Origin: Sediminicoccus sp. KRV36
Lineage (GTDB): Bacteria; Pseudomonadota; Alphaproteobacteria; Acetobacterales; Acetobacteraceae
Direction of reading: 5' to 3'
DNA: 64,000 nt
NCBI RefSeq assembly: GCF_023243115.1
Contig: NZ_CP085081.1
Location: 3,803,001 to 3,867,000 of the forward strand
The translations under genes were made by a program, and so were the position numbers. Positions 15,930 through 25,768 of this stretch are shown here, one piece after another; positions within the stretch are counted from its first letter, which is position 1; each line of letters opens with the position of its first letter. A model generated the notes under the pieces. It worked only from the letters and a program-made list of their open reading frames with translations. It did no database searches and was not told the origin of the DNA.

Positions 15930-18900
15930 TCACTCCGCCGGCGCCACCCCCGACACATCCACCTTGCCGCGCCCGCGGCTGAAGCGGCGCGCCAGGCCGT
16001 CAAAGCCCAGATACAGCACGGGTGTGACGAACAGCGTCAGCGCCTGGCTCACTGCCAGCCCGCCGATGACGGCGAGGCCGAGCGGCTGGCGCAATTCGGC
16101 GGCGGCGCCCCAGCCGGCGGCGATGGGCACAGCACCCGCGGCGGCGGCCAGCGTCGTCATCAGGATCGGGCGGAAGCGCAGGATGCAGGCATGGCGCACG
16201 GCATCGAGCGGGGATTCGCCCGCGCGCTGTCGTTGCAGCGCGACATCCACCACCATGATGGCGTTCTTCTTCACGAGCCCGATCAGCAGCAGCACGCCGA
16301 TCACCGCGATCACCGAGAGATCAAGGCCGAACAGCCACAGCGTGGCGAAGGCGCCCAGCGCCGCGGCCGGCAGGCCGGAGAGGATGGTCAGCGGATGGAT
16401 GAAGCTCTCATAGAGCACACCCAGCACCACATACATGATCAGCACGGCGGCCAGCACCAGCGCCCCCTGCCCCGCCAGCGCCTGCTGGAACACCTGCGCC
16501 GAGCCCGAGAAGCCCGAGACGATGGTGGGCGGCAGCCCCATCTCGCGCTCCACCTCGCGGATGGCATTCACCGCATCGCCGAGTGCCACGCCGGGCGGCG
16601 TGTTGAAGCCGATGGTGACGGCGGGCAATTGCCCCTGATGGCCGACGGTGAGCGGGCCCGAGCGGCGCTCGATGCTCGCCACGGCCGAGAGCGGCACGAG
16701 GCGCCCGGTGACGGAACGCAGATAGAGCTTGGCGAGGCCGGATTCATCCCGCTGATCCTCGGGCAGCGCCTCCAGGATCACCGGATAGGCATTGGCCTGG
16801 CCATAGATCGTGCTGATCTGGCGGGAGCCGAAGGCGGAATACAGCGCCTGGCGCACCTGCTCGATCGAAACGCCGAGTGCCGCCGCGCGGTCCCGGTCCA
16901 CATTCACCATCACCACCGGGCTATCAATCTGCAGATCGGTGTTCACATCCTGCAATTGCGGCAGGCGGGCGAGGCGCGCTTCGAGGCGCGGCGCCCAGTC
17001 ATACAGCTCATCCAGCCGCAGCCCCTGCATGGTGTAGATGTAGAGGGTGCGGGTCTGCCGCGCGCCGAAATTGATGTTCTGGATCGGCTGCAGGAAGACC
17101 CGCATGCCCGGCACGCCCGAAGCCTGGCGGCGCAGCTCCTGCAGGATGGTCGTGATATCCGGCCGCTGGTTGCGCGGCTTGAGTTCCACGAAGAAGCGCC
17201 CCTGGTTGATCGAGGCCGAGCCCCCCACCGCACCCACGGTGGAGACGACGCTGTTCACATAGGGCGAGGCCGCGAAGATCTGCGCGATGCGGCTCTGCTT
17301 CTCGGCCATGTCCTGGATGGAGGCCCCGCGCGGCCCCTCGGTATTGACGATGAGCAGGCCGGTATCCTCCACCGGGAAGAAGCCCTTGGGCAGGTTCACC
17401 GCCATCCAGCCCGCGCCGAACAGCGAGGCGAAGAACAGCAACCAGATCATCAGCCGGAAGCGCAGCGCGTAGCCGAGCAGGAAGGCGTAGCTGTTCTCGA
17501 TGGCGACGAAGCCGCGCTCCAGCGTGCGGTCCACGAAGCCTGGCGCGCCGTGCTGCCCCTTCATGCGGCTGGCCATCAGCGGCGTCAGCGTCAACGAGAC
17601 AATGAGCGAGGCGATGACAGCGAGGCTGACCGTGGCGGCGAAGGCGTTGAACACCCGCCCCACCACGCCGCCCATCAGCAGGATCGGCAGGAAGACGGCA
17701 ATCAGCGAGAGGGTGATGGAGAGCACCGTGAAGCCCACCTCCTTCGCCCCGCGGATGGCGGCGGCGACGGGATGCATCCCCTCCTCGATGTGGCGGACGA
17801 TCGCCTCCAGCACGACGATCGCGTCATCCACGACGAGCCCCACCGCGATGGTGAGGCCCAGCAGCGTCACGTTATCAATGCCGTAGCCCAGCGCATACAT
17901 GAAGCCGAAGGTGATGCAGAGGCTGATCGGCACGGCGATGGAGGGGATCAGCGTGGCCGAGAGCCGCCGCAGGAACAGGAAGCAGACCAGCACGACGAGG
18001 CCGATGGCGATCAGCAGCGATTCCTGCACATCATGCACGGCGTCACGGATCGAGCGGCTGCGGTCCAGCATCACACCCAGGCGGGCACCAGGCGGCAGGG
18101 CCGATTGCAGCGCTTCCACGCTGCGCAGCACGCCATCCACCACATCCACCGTATTGGCGTCCGGCTGGCGCTGCACGGCCAGCACCAGGGCGCGCTGGCC
18201 ATCGCGCCAGCTCGCCACGCGTTCATTCTGCACGCCATCGGCCACCTCGGCGATTTCGTTCAGCCGGATCGGCGCATTGGCGCGGCCGGCGACGACCAGC
18301 TGGCCGAATTGCTCGGCATTCTGCGGCTGCTCGGTGGCGCGCAGCGTGAGTTGCTGGCGCTCGCCACTGAGCAGACCCACCGGCGCATTGGAATTGGCCT
18401 GCTGGATGGATTGCTGCACCGTGTCGAAAGCGAGTCCCATCGCGGCGATGCGATCGGGGTCCAGCCGCACGCGCACGGAAAACAGCTGCTCGCCATAGGT
18501 CACCACCTGGGCCACGCCCTGCACGCGGGAGAGGGCGGGGGCGATGATGGTGCTCGCCACATCGTTCAGCCGGTACAGCGGCACATCCCCGCCGGAGAGC
18601 GTCAGCAGCAGCACCGGCGCATCGGCCGGGTTCACCTTGCGGTAGCTGGGCGGCACCGTCATCTCGATGGGCAGGCGCCGCTGTGCGCGGGTGAGTGCGG
18701 CCTGCACATCCTGCGCCGCGGAATCGATGTTGCGGCCCAGCTGGAATTGCAGCGTGAGGTTCAGCGTGTCCTGGCCGGAATTGCTGGACATGCTCTCCAG
18801 CCCCGCGATGGTGCTGAATTCCCGCTCCAGCGGGAGTGCCACGGAGGTCGCCATCGTCTCGGGGCTGGCCCCCGGAAAATTCGCGAAGACCGAGATCACC

Positions 18901-19028
18901 GGGAAATCCACGCGCGGCACGGCGGCCACCGGCAGGCGGGTATAGGCGATGGCGCCGGCAACCACGGCCGCGATGGTCAGCAGCAGCGTCATCACCGGGC
19001 GGCGGATGCAGAGTTCCGAGATATGCAT
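15930..19028 (-). CDS. RND efflux transporter permease (AcrB/MdtB type)
   Basis: 1032 residues. It begins MHISELCIRRPVMTLLLTIA with the first membrane helix, and the proton-relay pair Asp401-Asp402 (GLVVDDAIVVLEAI) sits where AcrB has 407-408. The NSGQDTLNLTLQF, PPGARLGVMLDRS and C-terminal LIGLVKKNAIMVVDVA motifs mark a multidrug RND pump of the MdtBC/MuxB sort. ATG 19028 has GGGGGAG 8-9 bases upstream and leaves 14 bases after the fusion-protein gene, so the two form an operon. No TolC-type outer channel gene is present. Confidence 0.93.
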   Translation of the reverse strand: MHISELCIRRPVMTLLLTIAAVVAGAIAYTRLPVAAVPRVDFPVISVFANFPGASPETMATSVALPLEREFSTIAGLESMSSNSGQDTLNLTLQFQLGRNIDSAAQDVQAALTRAQRRLPIEMTVPPSYRKVNPADAPVLLLTLSGGDVPLYRLNDVASTIIAPALSRVQGVAQVVTYGEQLFSVRVRLDPDRIAAMGLAFDTVQQSIQQANSNAPVGLLSGERQQLTLRATEQPQNAEQFGQLVVAGRANAPIRLNEIAEVADGVQNERVASWRDGQRALVLAVQRQPDANTVDVVDGVLRSVEALQSALPPGARLGVMLDRSRSIRDAVHDVQESLLIAIGLVVLVCFLFLRRLSATLIPSIAVPISLCITFGFMYALGYGIDNVTLLGLTIAVGLVVDDAIVVLEAIVRHIEEGMHPVAAAIRGAKEVGFTVLSITLSLIAVFLPILLMGGVVGRVFNAFAATVSLAVIASLIVSLTLTPLMASRMKGQHGAPGFVDRTLERGFVAIENSYAFLLGYALRFRLMIWLLFFASLFGAGWMAVNLPKGFFPVEDTGLLIVNTEGPRGASIQDMAEKQSRIAQIFAASPYVNSVVSTVGAVGGSASINQGRFFVELKPRNQRPDITTILQELRRQASGVPGMRVFLQPIQNINFGARQTRTLYIYTMQGLRLDELYDWAPRLEARLARLPQLQDVNTDLQIDSPVVMVNVDRDRAAALGVSIEQVRQALYSAFGSRQISTIYGQANAYPVILEALPEDQRDESGLAKLYLRSVTGRLVPLSAVASIERRSGPLTVGHQGQLPAVTIGFNTPPGVALGDAVNAIREVEREMGLPPTIVSGFSGSAQVFQQALAGQGALVLAAVLIMYVVLGVLYESFIHPLTILSGLPAAALGAFATLWLFGLDLSVIAVIGVLLLIGLVKKNAIMVVDVALQRQRAGESPLDAVRHACILRFRPILMTTLAAAAGAVPIAAGWGAAAELRQPLGLAVIGGLAVSQALTLFVTPVLYLGFDGLARRFSRGRGKVDVSGVAPAE

Positions 19029-19042
19029 GGCTGCGCTCCCCC

Positions 19043-20167
19043 TCAATTCGCCGAGGAGACGCGCTGCGGCGCGGCGGCGGGTGGGGCGTTGCGTTCGACG
19101 GCGCGGGCGCCATCGGTCACGCGTTGGGCGCCATCCACGATGATCTTCTCACCTGCCACGATCTCGCCGCGCACCACCGCGCGGTCCCGCACATTGCGCA
19201 CGAGTTGCACCGGCCGGCGCCGCGCCAGGCCCTCGGGGCTGAGCACATAGACGAAGCGGCCCTGCTGGCCGGTCTGCACGGCGGCGGAGGGGATGGAGAT
19301 CGCATCCGCCTCGATCGTCGGCACCACCGTGACGCGCACATATTGCCCGGGCCACAGCGCACCTTCCGGATTGTCGAAGCGGGCGCGCAGCTGGATCGTG
19401 CCGGTGGCCGTATCCACGGCGCTGTCCACGAAGACGAGGCGGCCTTCGGCGGGTGGCCCCGTCTCGCCATCGCCTAGCGCCAGGGCCTGCACTTCGCCCG
19501 CATTCAGCGCGGTGCGGATCTGCGGCAGCCAGCGCTCCGGCACGCTGAACTGCACCAGGATGGGGTTCATCTGCGTCAGCGTCGCCATCGCCACATTCTC
19601 GGCCTGGCGCACCACATTGCCGACGCGCAGCGGCAGCACGCCGAGCTTGCCGTCCGTCTCGGCCACGATGGTCGCGAATTCGATGGCCAGACGCGTCTGC
19701 TGGATCAGCGCCTCGGTCGCGCGCGCGGTGGCGACGGCGGCGGCGGCTTCCGCCGTCGCCTGCTCGAAGCGCTGCTGTGCCGCGAAGCCCTCGCCCCGCA
19801 GGGACTGGTAGCGCACGGCATCGGCCTGGAAGCGGACGATCTGCGCTCGGTTCGCCGCAAGCTGCGCCTCCTGCTGCGCCAGGATCGCCTGGTTCAGCCG
19901 CGCATCCAGCGTGAACAGCACCTGGCCGCGCCGCACCAATTGCCCCTCCGTCACATGCACCTGGGTGATCTGCCCATCCACGCGGGTGCGGATGGTGACC
20001 ACGCTTTCGGAGACCACCGTGCCATTGGCCAGCACCTCGACCGGCATGGCACCCACCCGTGCGGGCTCCGTCGTCACGGGAATGCCCGGCTGGGCCGCCG
20101 CGGCGAAGGGCAGGATGAGGGCCAGGACCAAAGGGGCCAGGATGAGGGGGATCAGGCGGGACAGCAT
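19043..20167 (-). CDS. RND periplasmic adaptor (membrane fusion) protein
   Basis: 374 residues. An N-terminal signal or anchor (LILAPLVLALILPFAAA) is followed by the barrel-sandwich half VVTIRTRVDGQITQVHVTEGQLVRRGQVLFTLD, an Ala/Gln-rich hairpin of about 70 residues (ILAQQEAQLAANRAQIV... RATEALIQQTRLA) and the beta-barrel with WPGQYVRVTVV. It would link the RND permease to an outer-membrane channel. It is the first gene of the operon; the 209-base gap to the divergent macroglobulin gene should hold its promoter. Confidence 0.92.
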   Translation of the reverse strand: MLSRLIPLILAPLVLALILPFAAAAQPGIPVTTEPARVGAMPVEVLANGTVVSESVVTIRTRVDGQITQVHVTEGQLVRRGQVLFTLDARLNQAILAQQEAQLAANRAQIVRFQADAVRYQSLRGEGFAAQQRFEQATAEAAAAVATARATEALIQQTRLAIEFATIVAETDGKLGVLPLRVGNVVRQAENVAMATLTQMNPILVQFSVPERWLPQIRTALNAGEVQALALGDGETGPPAEGRLVFVDSAVDTATGTIQLRARFDNPEGALWPGQYVRVTVVPTIEADAISIPSAAVQTGQQGRFVYVLSPEGLARRRPVQLVRNVRDRAVVRGEIVAGEKIIVDGAQRVTDGARAVERNAPPAAAPQRVSSAN

Positions 20168-20376
20168 CGCGGGAATGGGCTCCGGTCATGACAAGCCGAA
20201 AGGCACGGCCAAGGGCGTGGCGCATCCGTGCCACGCCGGGTCTGGAGAGACTCAACAGCAAGCCGCGAAAAAGCCCAATGACAAGGCGGCAAGGTTACGG
20301 TTCGTCACGGGCGTCATGTTTCGCGCCCGGCCGCGGAATCGTGCATGATGCTCGGCTCAAGGGAAGGACGCCTCGC

Positions 20377-23300
20377 ATGCGCCGCTGGCTGGTTCTGTTT
20401 TCGCTGCTGCTCGGCCCGCTGCTTGGGCTGCCGCTTGCCCTGCCGGCCCATGCCTTCGACCTCCCCGGCCTCGGGCGGGATGCGGGCCAGTATCGCGAGC
20501 AGCTGGAGCGCCGCTTCCCCGCCGGCGGCACGCCGCAACAACGCCAGGGCGCCGAGCAGCGGGCCGTGGCGGCCGAGCGCGCGAATAACTGGCCCAACGC
20601 CGCCCAGGCCTGGGAAGAGCGCGCCGGCCTGGGCGAGATGAGCCCCGCGCAATGGCTCGCCCTGGCCCGCGCCCAGCTGCGCCGCACCCCGCCCGAGCCC
20701 GCCCGCGCCCTGCATGCCGCCTGGCAGAATTTCCTGATGGTGCCGGCCGGCCCGCCCGAAATCCCCTCCCTGCTGCTGGTGGCCGAGGCGCTGGGCCGGA
20801 TGGACCGCCCCGCGCAGCAGATCGCAGCATTGGAGGCTGTGATTCAGCGCGCCCCCAATGAACCGCGCCACGCCGAGGCCCTGGCCCAGGCCCGCCGCGC
20901 CGCCGGCGTGCTGGTCGCGCGCGTCAACACCGAGAGCGAGGCCGAGCCCGCCCGCGCCTGCCTCGCCTTCACCGTGCCGCCCGCCCGCCGCCAGGATTGG
21001 CAGCCGCAGGACTGGATTCGCGCCGAGCCCGCCATCCCCGGCCTCGCCATCACCCGCGATGGGGACAGCCTCTGCGCCGTCGGCCTGCCGCATGGCCGCA
21101 CCACGCGCATCCTGCTGCGCGCCGGCCTGCCGGGTGAGGAGGGGCTGCGCCTCAACCGCGACACGGCGCTGAACATCGCCATGCCGGACAGGGCGCCCCG
21201 CATGGCCTTCGACAGCCGCGCCTTCCTGCTGGCGCGCGGCCAGCAGGCCCGCGTGCCGCTGGCGCTGATGAATGTCGCCAGCGTGCAGATGCGCATCATC
21301 CGCGTGGCCGAGCGCAACCTCGTGCCCCTGACGCGCGACTGGCGCCTGGGGGACCAGATGGACAGCTGGACCGCGCAGGACCTGCATGAGAGCTGGGGCC
21401 GCGTGGTGTGGGAGGGCCGGATCGAGACCCCCCGCCACCCGACCAACAGCCTCCAGCGCCTCTCCGTGCCGGTCCCGGAGGAGGTCCGCGCGGCGGGCCC
21501 GGGCCTCTATATCATGGTCGCCCGGCCGGGCGATGGCACGAATGATTCGCAAAGCCTCGCCACCGCGCAGCCGCTGATCGTGACCGATCTCGGCCTCACC
21601 GCCTGGCGCGGTGCCGGGGGGCTCGCCGTGCAGGCGCGGCAGCTCGGGGATTCGCGGCCGGCGGCGGGCACGCGCGTGGCCCTCATGGCCCGCAACAATG
21701 AAATCCTCGCCGAGGTGGAAACCGGCCCGGATGGCCTGGCCCGCTTCGCCGCCCCGCTGCTGCGCGGCCAGGGGCCGATGGCGCCGGTCGCGATCCATGC
21801 CAGCACCGCCGATGACCTGGTGGCGCTGGACCTGGAGGCTGCCTCCTTCGATCTCTCGGATCGCGGGGTGGCGGGGCGCGCGCATCCTGGCCCGCTCGAT
21901 GCCTTCCTGTGGCTCGACCGCGGCATCTACCGCCCGGGTGAGACGGTGCAGGCCATGGTGCTGCTGCGCGATGTGGCGGGCGCGCCCTCCCCTTTGCCTG
22001 TGCGGCTGCGGCTGCGCCGGCCAAACGGGCAGATCGCCGCCGAGGGCGTGGTACGGGACGGCGCGCATTGGCCCGTCACCCTGCCCGCCGCCGCCCCGGT
22101 GGGGCTGTGGAAGATCGAGGCGCTGACCGACCCCGCGGCCCCCCCCGTGGGCGAGGCGACGCTGCGCGTGGATGCCTTCGTGCCCGAGCGCCTCGCAGTG
22201 GAAGTCGGCCCCGCACCAGGGCCACTGACGCCGGGCCAGCCGCTCGCCCTGCCGGTCACCGCGCGCTTCCTGTATGGTGCGCCCGGCTCGGGCCTGACGG
22301 GCAGCGCGCAATACCGGCTGATCACGGAGCGCAGCCCCTTCCCTGGCCTCCCGGGCTTCCTCTTTGGCCTGGAAGATGAGGTTTTCGCGCCTGATCTGCT
22401 TTCGGCGGACCTGCCCGAGACCGACGCCCAGGGCCGCGCCACGCTGACCCTGGCGCTGGCCCGCGCGCCGGACACGACGCGCCCGCTGCGCGCCGAGATG
22501 ACCCTGCAGGTGACCGAGCCGGGCGGCCGCGCGACCAGCGTGGACCTGCCGCTGGCCGTGGCCGGCGCGCCAAGGCTGATCGGCATTCGCGGCCCGCAAT
22601 CGGTGAATGTGAACAGCGAGGCGGCGTTCGACATCGTCATCGCCAACCCCTCCGGCGTGGCCCAGGCCGGGGCGCTGAACCTGCGCCTGGTGCGCGAGCG
22701 GCCGGATTGGCGCATCGTCCTGCGCGGCGGCCAGCCGCGCTATGAAACCACCTGGCTGGATGAGCCGGTGGACACGGCGAGCGTGAATGCCACGGCCGCA
22801 ACACCCGCGCGCTTCGCCCGCAGCCTGCCCTTCGGCCGCTACCGGCTGGAAGCGCAGGAGGCGGGGGGCATGGCCCTGGCTTCCGTGCGCTTCCGCTCCG
22901 GCTGGGCCGGCTCGGAATCCGCCGAAGTGCCGGACAAGGTGGATGTGGCGGCGGACCGGCAGAGCTTCGCGCCCGGCCAGACCGCCACGCTGCGCATCAC
23001 GCCGCCCTTCGCCGGCCGGGCCAGCATCGCCATCCTGACCGACCGCCTGGTCTCCCTGCGCGAGATCGAGCTGCCCGCCGCCGGCGCCGAGATCACCATC
23101 GAGGCCGATGCCGCCTGGGGGGCGGGCGCCTATGCCGCCGTCACCGTGTTTCGCCCGGCGGGTGCGGGCGGCCAGGCGAATGACGCGCCGGGCCGCGCCC
23201 TCGGCCTCACCTGGTTGCAGATGGACCCGGCCGCGCGGCGCCTCGACATCGCGATCGGCGGGGCAGAGCGCGTGCGGCCCATGGGCCGCGTGACCATCCC

Positions 23301-25488
23301 CGTCAGCGTGACCGGCGGCGCAGGGGCAAGCCAGGGCGGCATCCGCCTGACGCTGGCCGCCGTGGATGAGGGCATCCTGCGGCTGACGCGCTTCGCCACG
23401 CCTGATCCGCTGGCGCATTACGCCGGCCGCCGCACGCTGGGCACCGATATCCGCGATGATTACGGCCGGCTGATCCGCCCCGATGACGGCACGCTGGCCA
23501 CGCTGCGCCAGGGTGGTGATGAGCTGGGCGATCTGGGCGCCCTGCGCATTCCGCAACGCAATGTGGTGCTGTTCAGCGGCGTGGTCACGACCGATGCCGA
23601 TGGCCGCGCCGAAATCCCGCTGGATATCCCGGATTTCGCGGGGGAATTGCGCCTGATGGCGGTCGCCTGGGAAGGCGCCCGTGTGGGTTCCGCCGCGCGC
23701 ACCCTGCTGGTGCGGGACCCCGTGCTGGCCGAGGCCATCCTGCCGCGCTTCCTCGCCCCGGGCGATGAGGCGACCATCTCCGTCCTGCTGCACAATCTGG
23801 AACTCCCGCCCGGCGAGGTGAGCGCCACGCTCAGCACCGAGGGCGCCATCGCCCTGGCCGGCCCCAACCGGCTGGCCGCGCGGCTGGCCACCGGCGCCCG
23901 CGCCCAGCCCACCGCCACCCTGCGCGCGACCGCCTCGGGCGAGGGCGTGCTGCGCCTGGCCATCACCGGACCCAATGGCTTCACCGCCACGCGTGAGGCG
24001 CGGATCGAGGTGCGCTCCTCACGCGGGCTGGCCAGCGTGGCGAGCCTGAGCGAAGTGGCCCCAGGCCAGGAGGCCCGCATCACCCCCGATGCGGCGCGGT
24101 TCCTGCCCGGCGCCTGGCGCGCCACGGCGCGGCTTGGCACGCCGGTGCGCTTTGACGCCGAGGGCATGCTGCGCCTGCTGGAAAGCTTCCCGCTGGCCTG
24201 CCTGGAGCAGCTCTCCTCGCAGGCGCTGGGCATGGCGGCGGCGCTGACCGAGGCCAGCACGCCCCAGCAATCCGTCCGGCTGCAACGCAGCGTGGACGGC
24301 ATTCTCTCGCGCCAGCGCTATGATGGCAGCTTCGGCCTGTGGTCGGCCCAGAGCGAGCCGGAATACTGGACCTCGGCCTATGCGGTGGAGGCGCTGCTGC
24401 GTGCCAAGGCGGCCGGCGCCACGGTGGCGGATGCGGCGCTGGAAGCGGCGCTGACCGACCTTGGCGAGCGGCTGGAGGAAACCAACCCCTCCGATCCACC
24501 GGAATATGCGGCCCAGGCGGCGCGGCTGAATGCGCTGTCCCTGGCCGGCCGGCACCGGTTGGGCGCGGCACGGCGGCTGATGGAAAGCCTGGACCGCCTG
24601 CCCACGCCGCTGGCGCGCGCGCAGCTCGGCGCCGCCTTCGCCCGCGCCGGCGATACGGAGCGCGCCACGCGCGCCTTCACCGCCGCCCTGGCCGCCCCCG
24701 CCCGGCGCGACTGGAGCTATGATTATGGCAGTGCGGCGCGCGATGCGATGGCGATCCTGGTCCTGCTGCAGGAGGGCCAGATGCCGGCCCCCATGCTCGC
24801 CACCGCACTCGCCCGCCTGCCCGGCCCCGAGCTGACGCCCAGCCTCGCTTCCACCCAGGAACAGGCCTGGGCGGTGCTGGCGGCGGCGGCGCTGGGGCGG
24901 GATGGCAGGCCGGTGCGCGCCAGCTTCGAGGGTGCGGCGGTGGAACGCCGCCGGGTGGATGTCACCAGCGGCGGCGCCCTGCGCAACCTGGGCGATGCGC
25001 CGCTGCCGGTCAGCCTGACCATCACCGGCATCCCGTCCGAGGCCTTGCCGGCCGGCCGCAACGCCATGCAGATCCGCCGCCGTTTCCTGAACCTGGAGGG
25101 GATGGCGCTGAACCTGGATCAGCTCCGCGCCGGCACCTCCTTCATCCTGGTGCTGGAAGGACGTGCGGAATCCAGCCAGGCGCATCTGGCGATGATGAGC
25201 CAAGGCCTGCCCGCCGGCTGGGAGGTCGAGGGCGCACTCGGCCCGGGCGCCGTGCCGGGCCTGCCGGGGCTGGGCGAATTATCCACGCCCGATGCCCAGC
25301 CGGCGCTGGATGACCGCGTGGCCGTGGCCTTCACCTTCACGGCCGAGCAGCGGGAATTCCGCATGGCGGTGCGGCTGCGCGCCGTGACGCCCGGGCGCTT
25401 CGAGTTGCCCGGGGCCGAGGTGTCGGACATGTATCGCCCGGCCTTCTTTGCGCGGCAGGCGACGACGCGGATCAATATCCTGCCGTGA
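20377..25488 (+). CDS. Bacterial alpha-2-macroglobulin with thioester motif
   Basis: 1703 residues. Residues 1-26 are a signal peptide ending in AHA without a lipobox Cys, unlike lipid-anchored E. coli YfhM. A series of MG beta domains follows, including DAFLWLDRGIYRPGETVQAMVLLRD (macroglobulin MG3 hallmark) and LAAVDEGILRLTRF. The thioester is intact: Cys1275-Leu-Glu-Gln1278 in SFPLACLEQLSS, followed by an alpha/alpha toroid with RQRYDGSFGLWS. Such proteins are thought to trap foreign proteases in the periplasm. The usual partner PBP1C is not adjacent. ATG 20377 is preceded by AAGGA. Confidence 0.93.
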   Translation: MRRWLVLFSLLLGPLLGLPLALPAHAFDLPGLGRDAGQYREQLERRFPAGGTPQQRQGAEQRAVAAERANNWPNAAQAWEERAGLGEMSPAQWLALARAQLRRTPPEPARALHAAWQNFLMVPAGPPEIPSLLLVAEALGRMDRPAQQIAALEAVIQRAPNEPRHAEALAQARRAAGVLVARVNTESEAEPARACLAFTVPPARRQDWQPQDWIRAEPAIPGLAITRDGDSLCAVGLPHGRTTRILLRAGLPGEEGLRLNRDTALNIAMPDRAPRMAFDSRAFLLARGQQARVPLALMNVASVQMRIIRVAERNLVPLTRDWRLGDQMDSWTAQDLHESWGRVVWEGRIETPRHPTNSLQRLSVPVPEEVRAAGPGLYIMVARPGDGTNDSQSLATAQPLIVTDLGLTAWRGAGGLAVQARQLGDSRPAAGTRVALMARNNEILAEVETGPDGLARFAAPLLRGQGPMAPVAIHASTADDLVALDLEAASFDLSDRGVAGRAHPGPLDAFLWLDRGIYRPGETVQAMVLLRDVAGAPSPLPVRLRLRRPNGQIAAEGVVRDGAHWPVTLPAAAPVGLWKIEALTDPAAPPVGEATLRVDAFVPERLAVEVGPAPGPLTPGQPLALPVTARFLYGAPGSGLTGSAQYRLITERSPFPGLPGFLFGLEDEVFAPDLLSADLPETDAQGRATLTLALARAPDTTRPLRAEMTLQVTEPGGRATSVDLPLAVAGAPRLIGIRGPQSVNVNSEAAFDIVIANPSGVAQAGALNLRLVRERPDWRIVLRGGQPRYETTWLDEPVDTASVNATAATPARFARSLPFGRYRLEAQEAGGMALASVRFRSGWAGSESAEVPDKVDVAADRQSFAPGQTATLRITPPFAGRASIAILTDRLVSLREIELPAAGAEITIEADAAWGAGAYAAVTVFRPAGAGGQANDAPGRALGLTWLQMDPAARRLDIAIGGAERVRPMGRVTIPVSVTGGAGASQGGIRLTLAAVDEGILRLTRFATPDPLAHYAGRRTLGTDIRDDYGRLIRPDDGTLATLRQGGDELGDLGALRIPQRNVVLFSGVVTTDADGRAEIPLDIPDFAGELRLMAVAWEGARVGSAARTLLVRDPVLAEAILPRFLAPGDEATISVLLHNLELPPGEVSATLSTEGAIALAGPNRLAARLATGARAQPTATLRATASGEGVLRLAITGPNGFTATREARIEVRSSRGLASVASLSEVAPGQEARITPDAARFLPGAWRATARLGTPVRFDAEGMLRLLESFPLACLEQLSSQALGMAAALTEASTPQQSVRLQRSVDGILSRQRYDGSFGLWSAQSEPEYWTSAYAVEALLRAKAAGATVADAALEAALTDLGERLEETNPSDPPEYAAQAARLNALSLAGRHRLGAARRLMESLDRLPTPLARAQLGAAFARAGDTERATRAFTAALAAPARRDWSYDYGSAARDAMAILVLLQEGQMPAPMLATALARLPGPELTPSLASTQEQAWAVLAAAALGRDGRPVRASFEGAAVERRRVDVTSGGALRNLGDAPLPVSLTITGIPSEALPAGRNAMQIRRRFLNLEGMALNLDQLRAGTSFILVLEGRAESSQAHLAMMSQGLPAGWEVEGALGPGAVPGLPGLGELSTPDAQPALDDRVAVAFTFTAEQREFRMAVRLRAVTPGRFELPGAEVSDMYRPAFFARQATTRINILP

Positions 25489-25590
25489 TCGCCCCACGCC
25501 GGAGGCGTTGAGCGGGGGGCCGGAGGCGTTGATACCGAGCCCTCATGGCGGCAAAACATGGGTGCTGGCTCCGGCGGAGCAGAAGCATAA

Positions 25591-25718
25591 GTGGCCTCGG
25601 GCGGCTGGGGCCACGGGCCCCAGACCCCGATTTTTGGGGAAATCCCGCGGAAGTCATTGTTGAACAGGCTTTGAACAAATGGGGTCTGGGGCCCGTGGCC
25701 CCAGCCGCCGGAGGCCCC
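25591..25718. repeat. Long palindromic intergenic element, copy 1
   Basis: A 38-base left arm (25591-25628) and right arm (25681-25718) are complementary with two mismatches around a 52-base AT-richer loop. Each arm contains a GGCGGCTGGGGCCACGGG core that is itself nearly palindromic. Two relatives occur at 35388 and 36944. It lies between the converging macroglobulin and glycosyltransferase genes. Confidence 0.9.
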
Positions 25719-25768
25719 TTGGCCGCGATCCTTCATCCCCATCACGCCCGCGCCCCTCGCCTCCGGCG

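Noticed and set aside
16191..19250. Plus-strand frame of about 1000 codons over the RND operon
   Set aside because: His/Gln/Gly/Arg-rich shadow of the RND permease.
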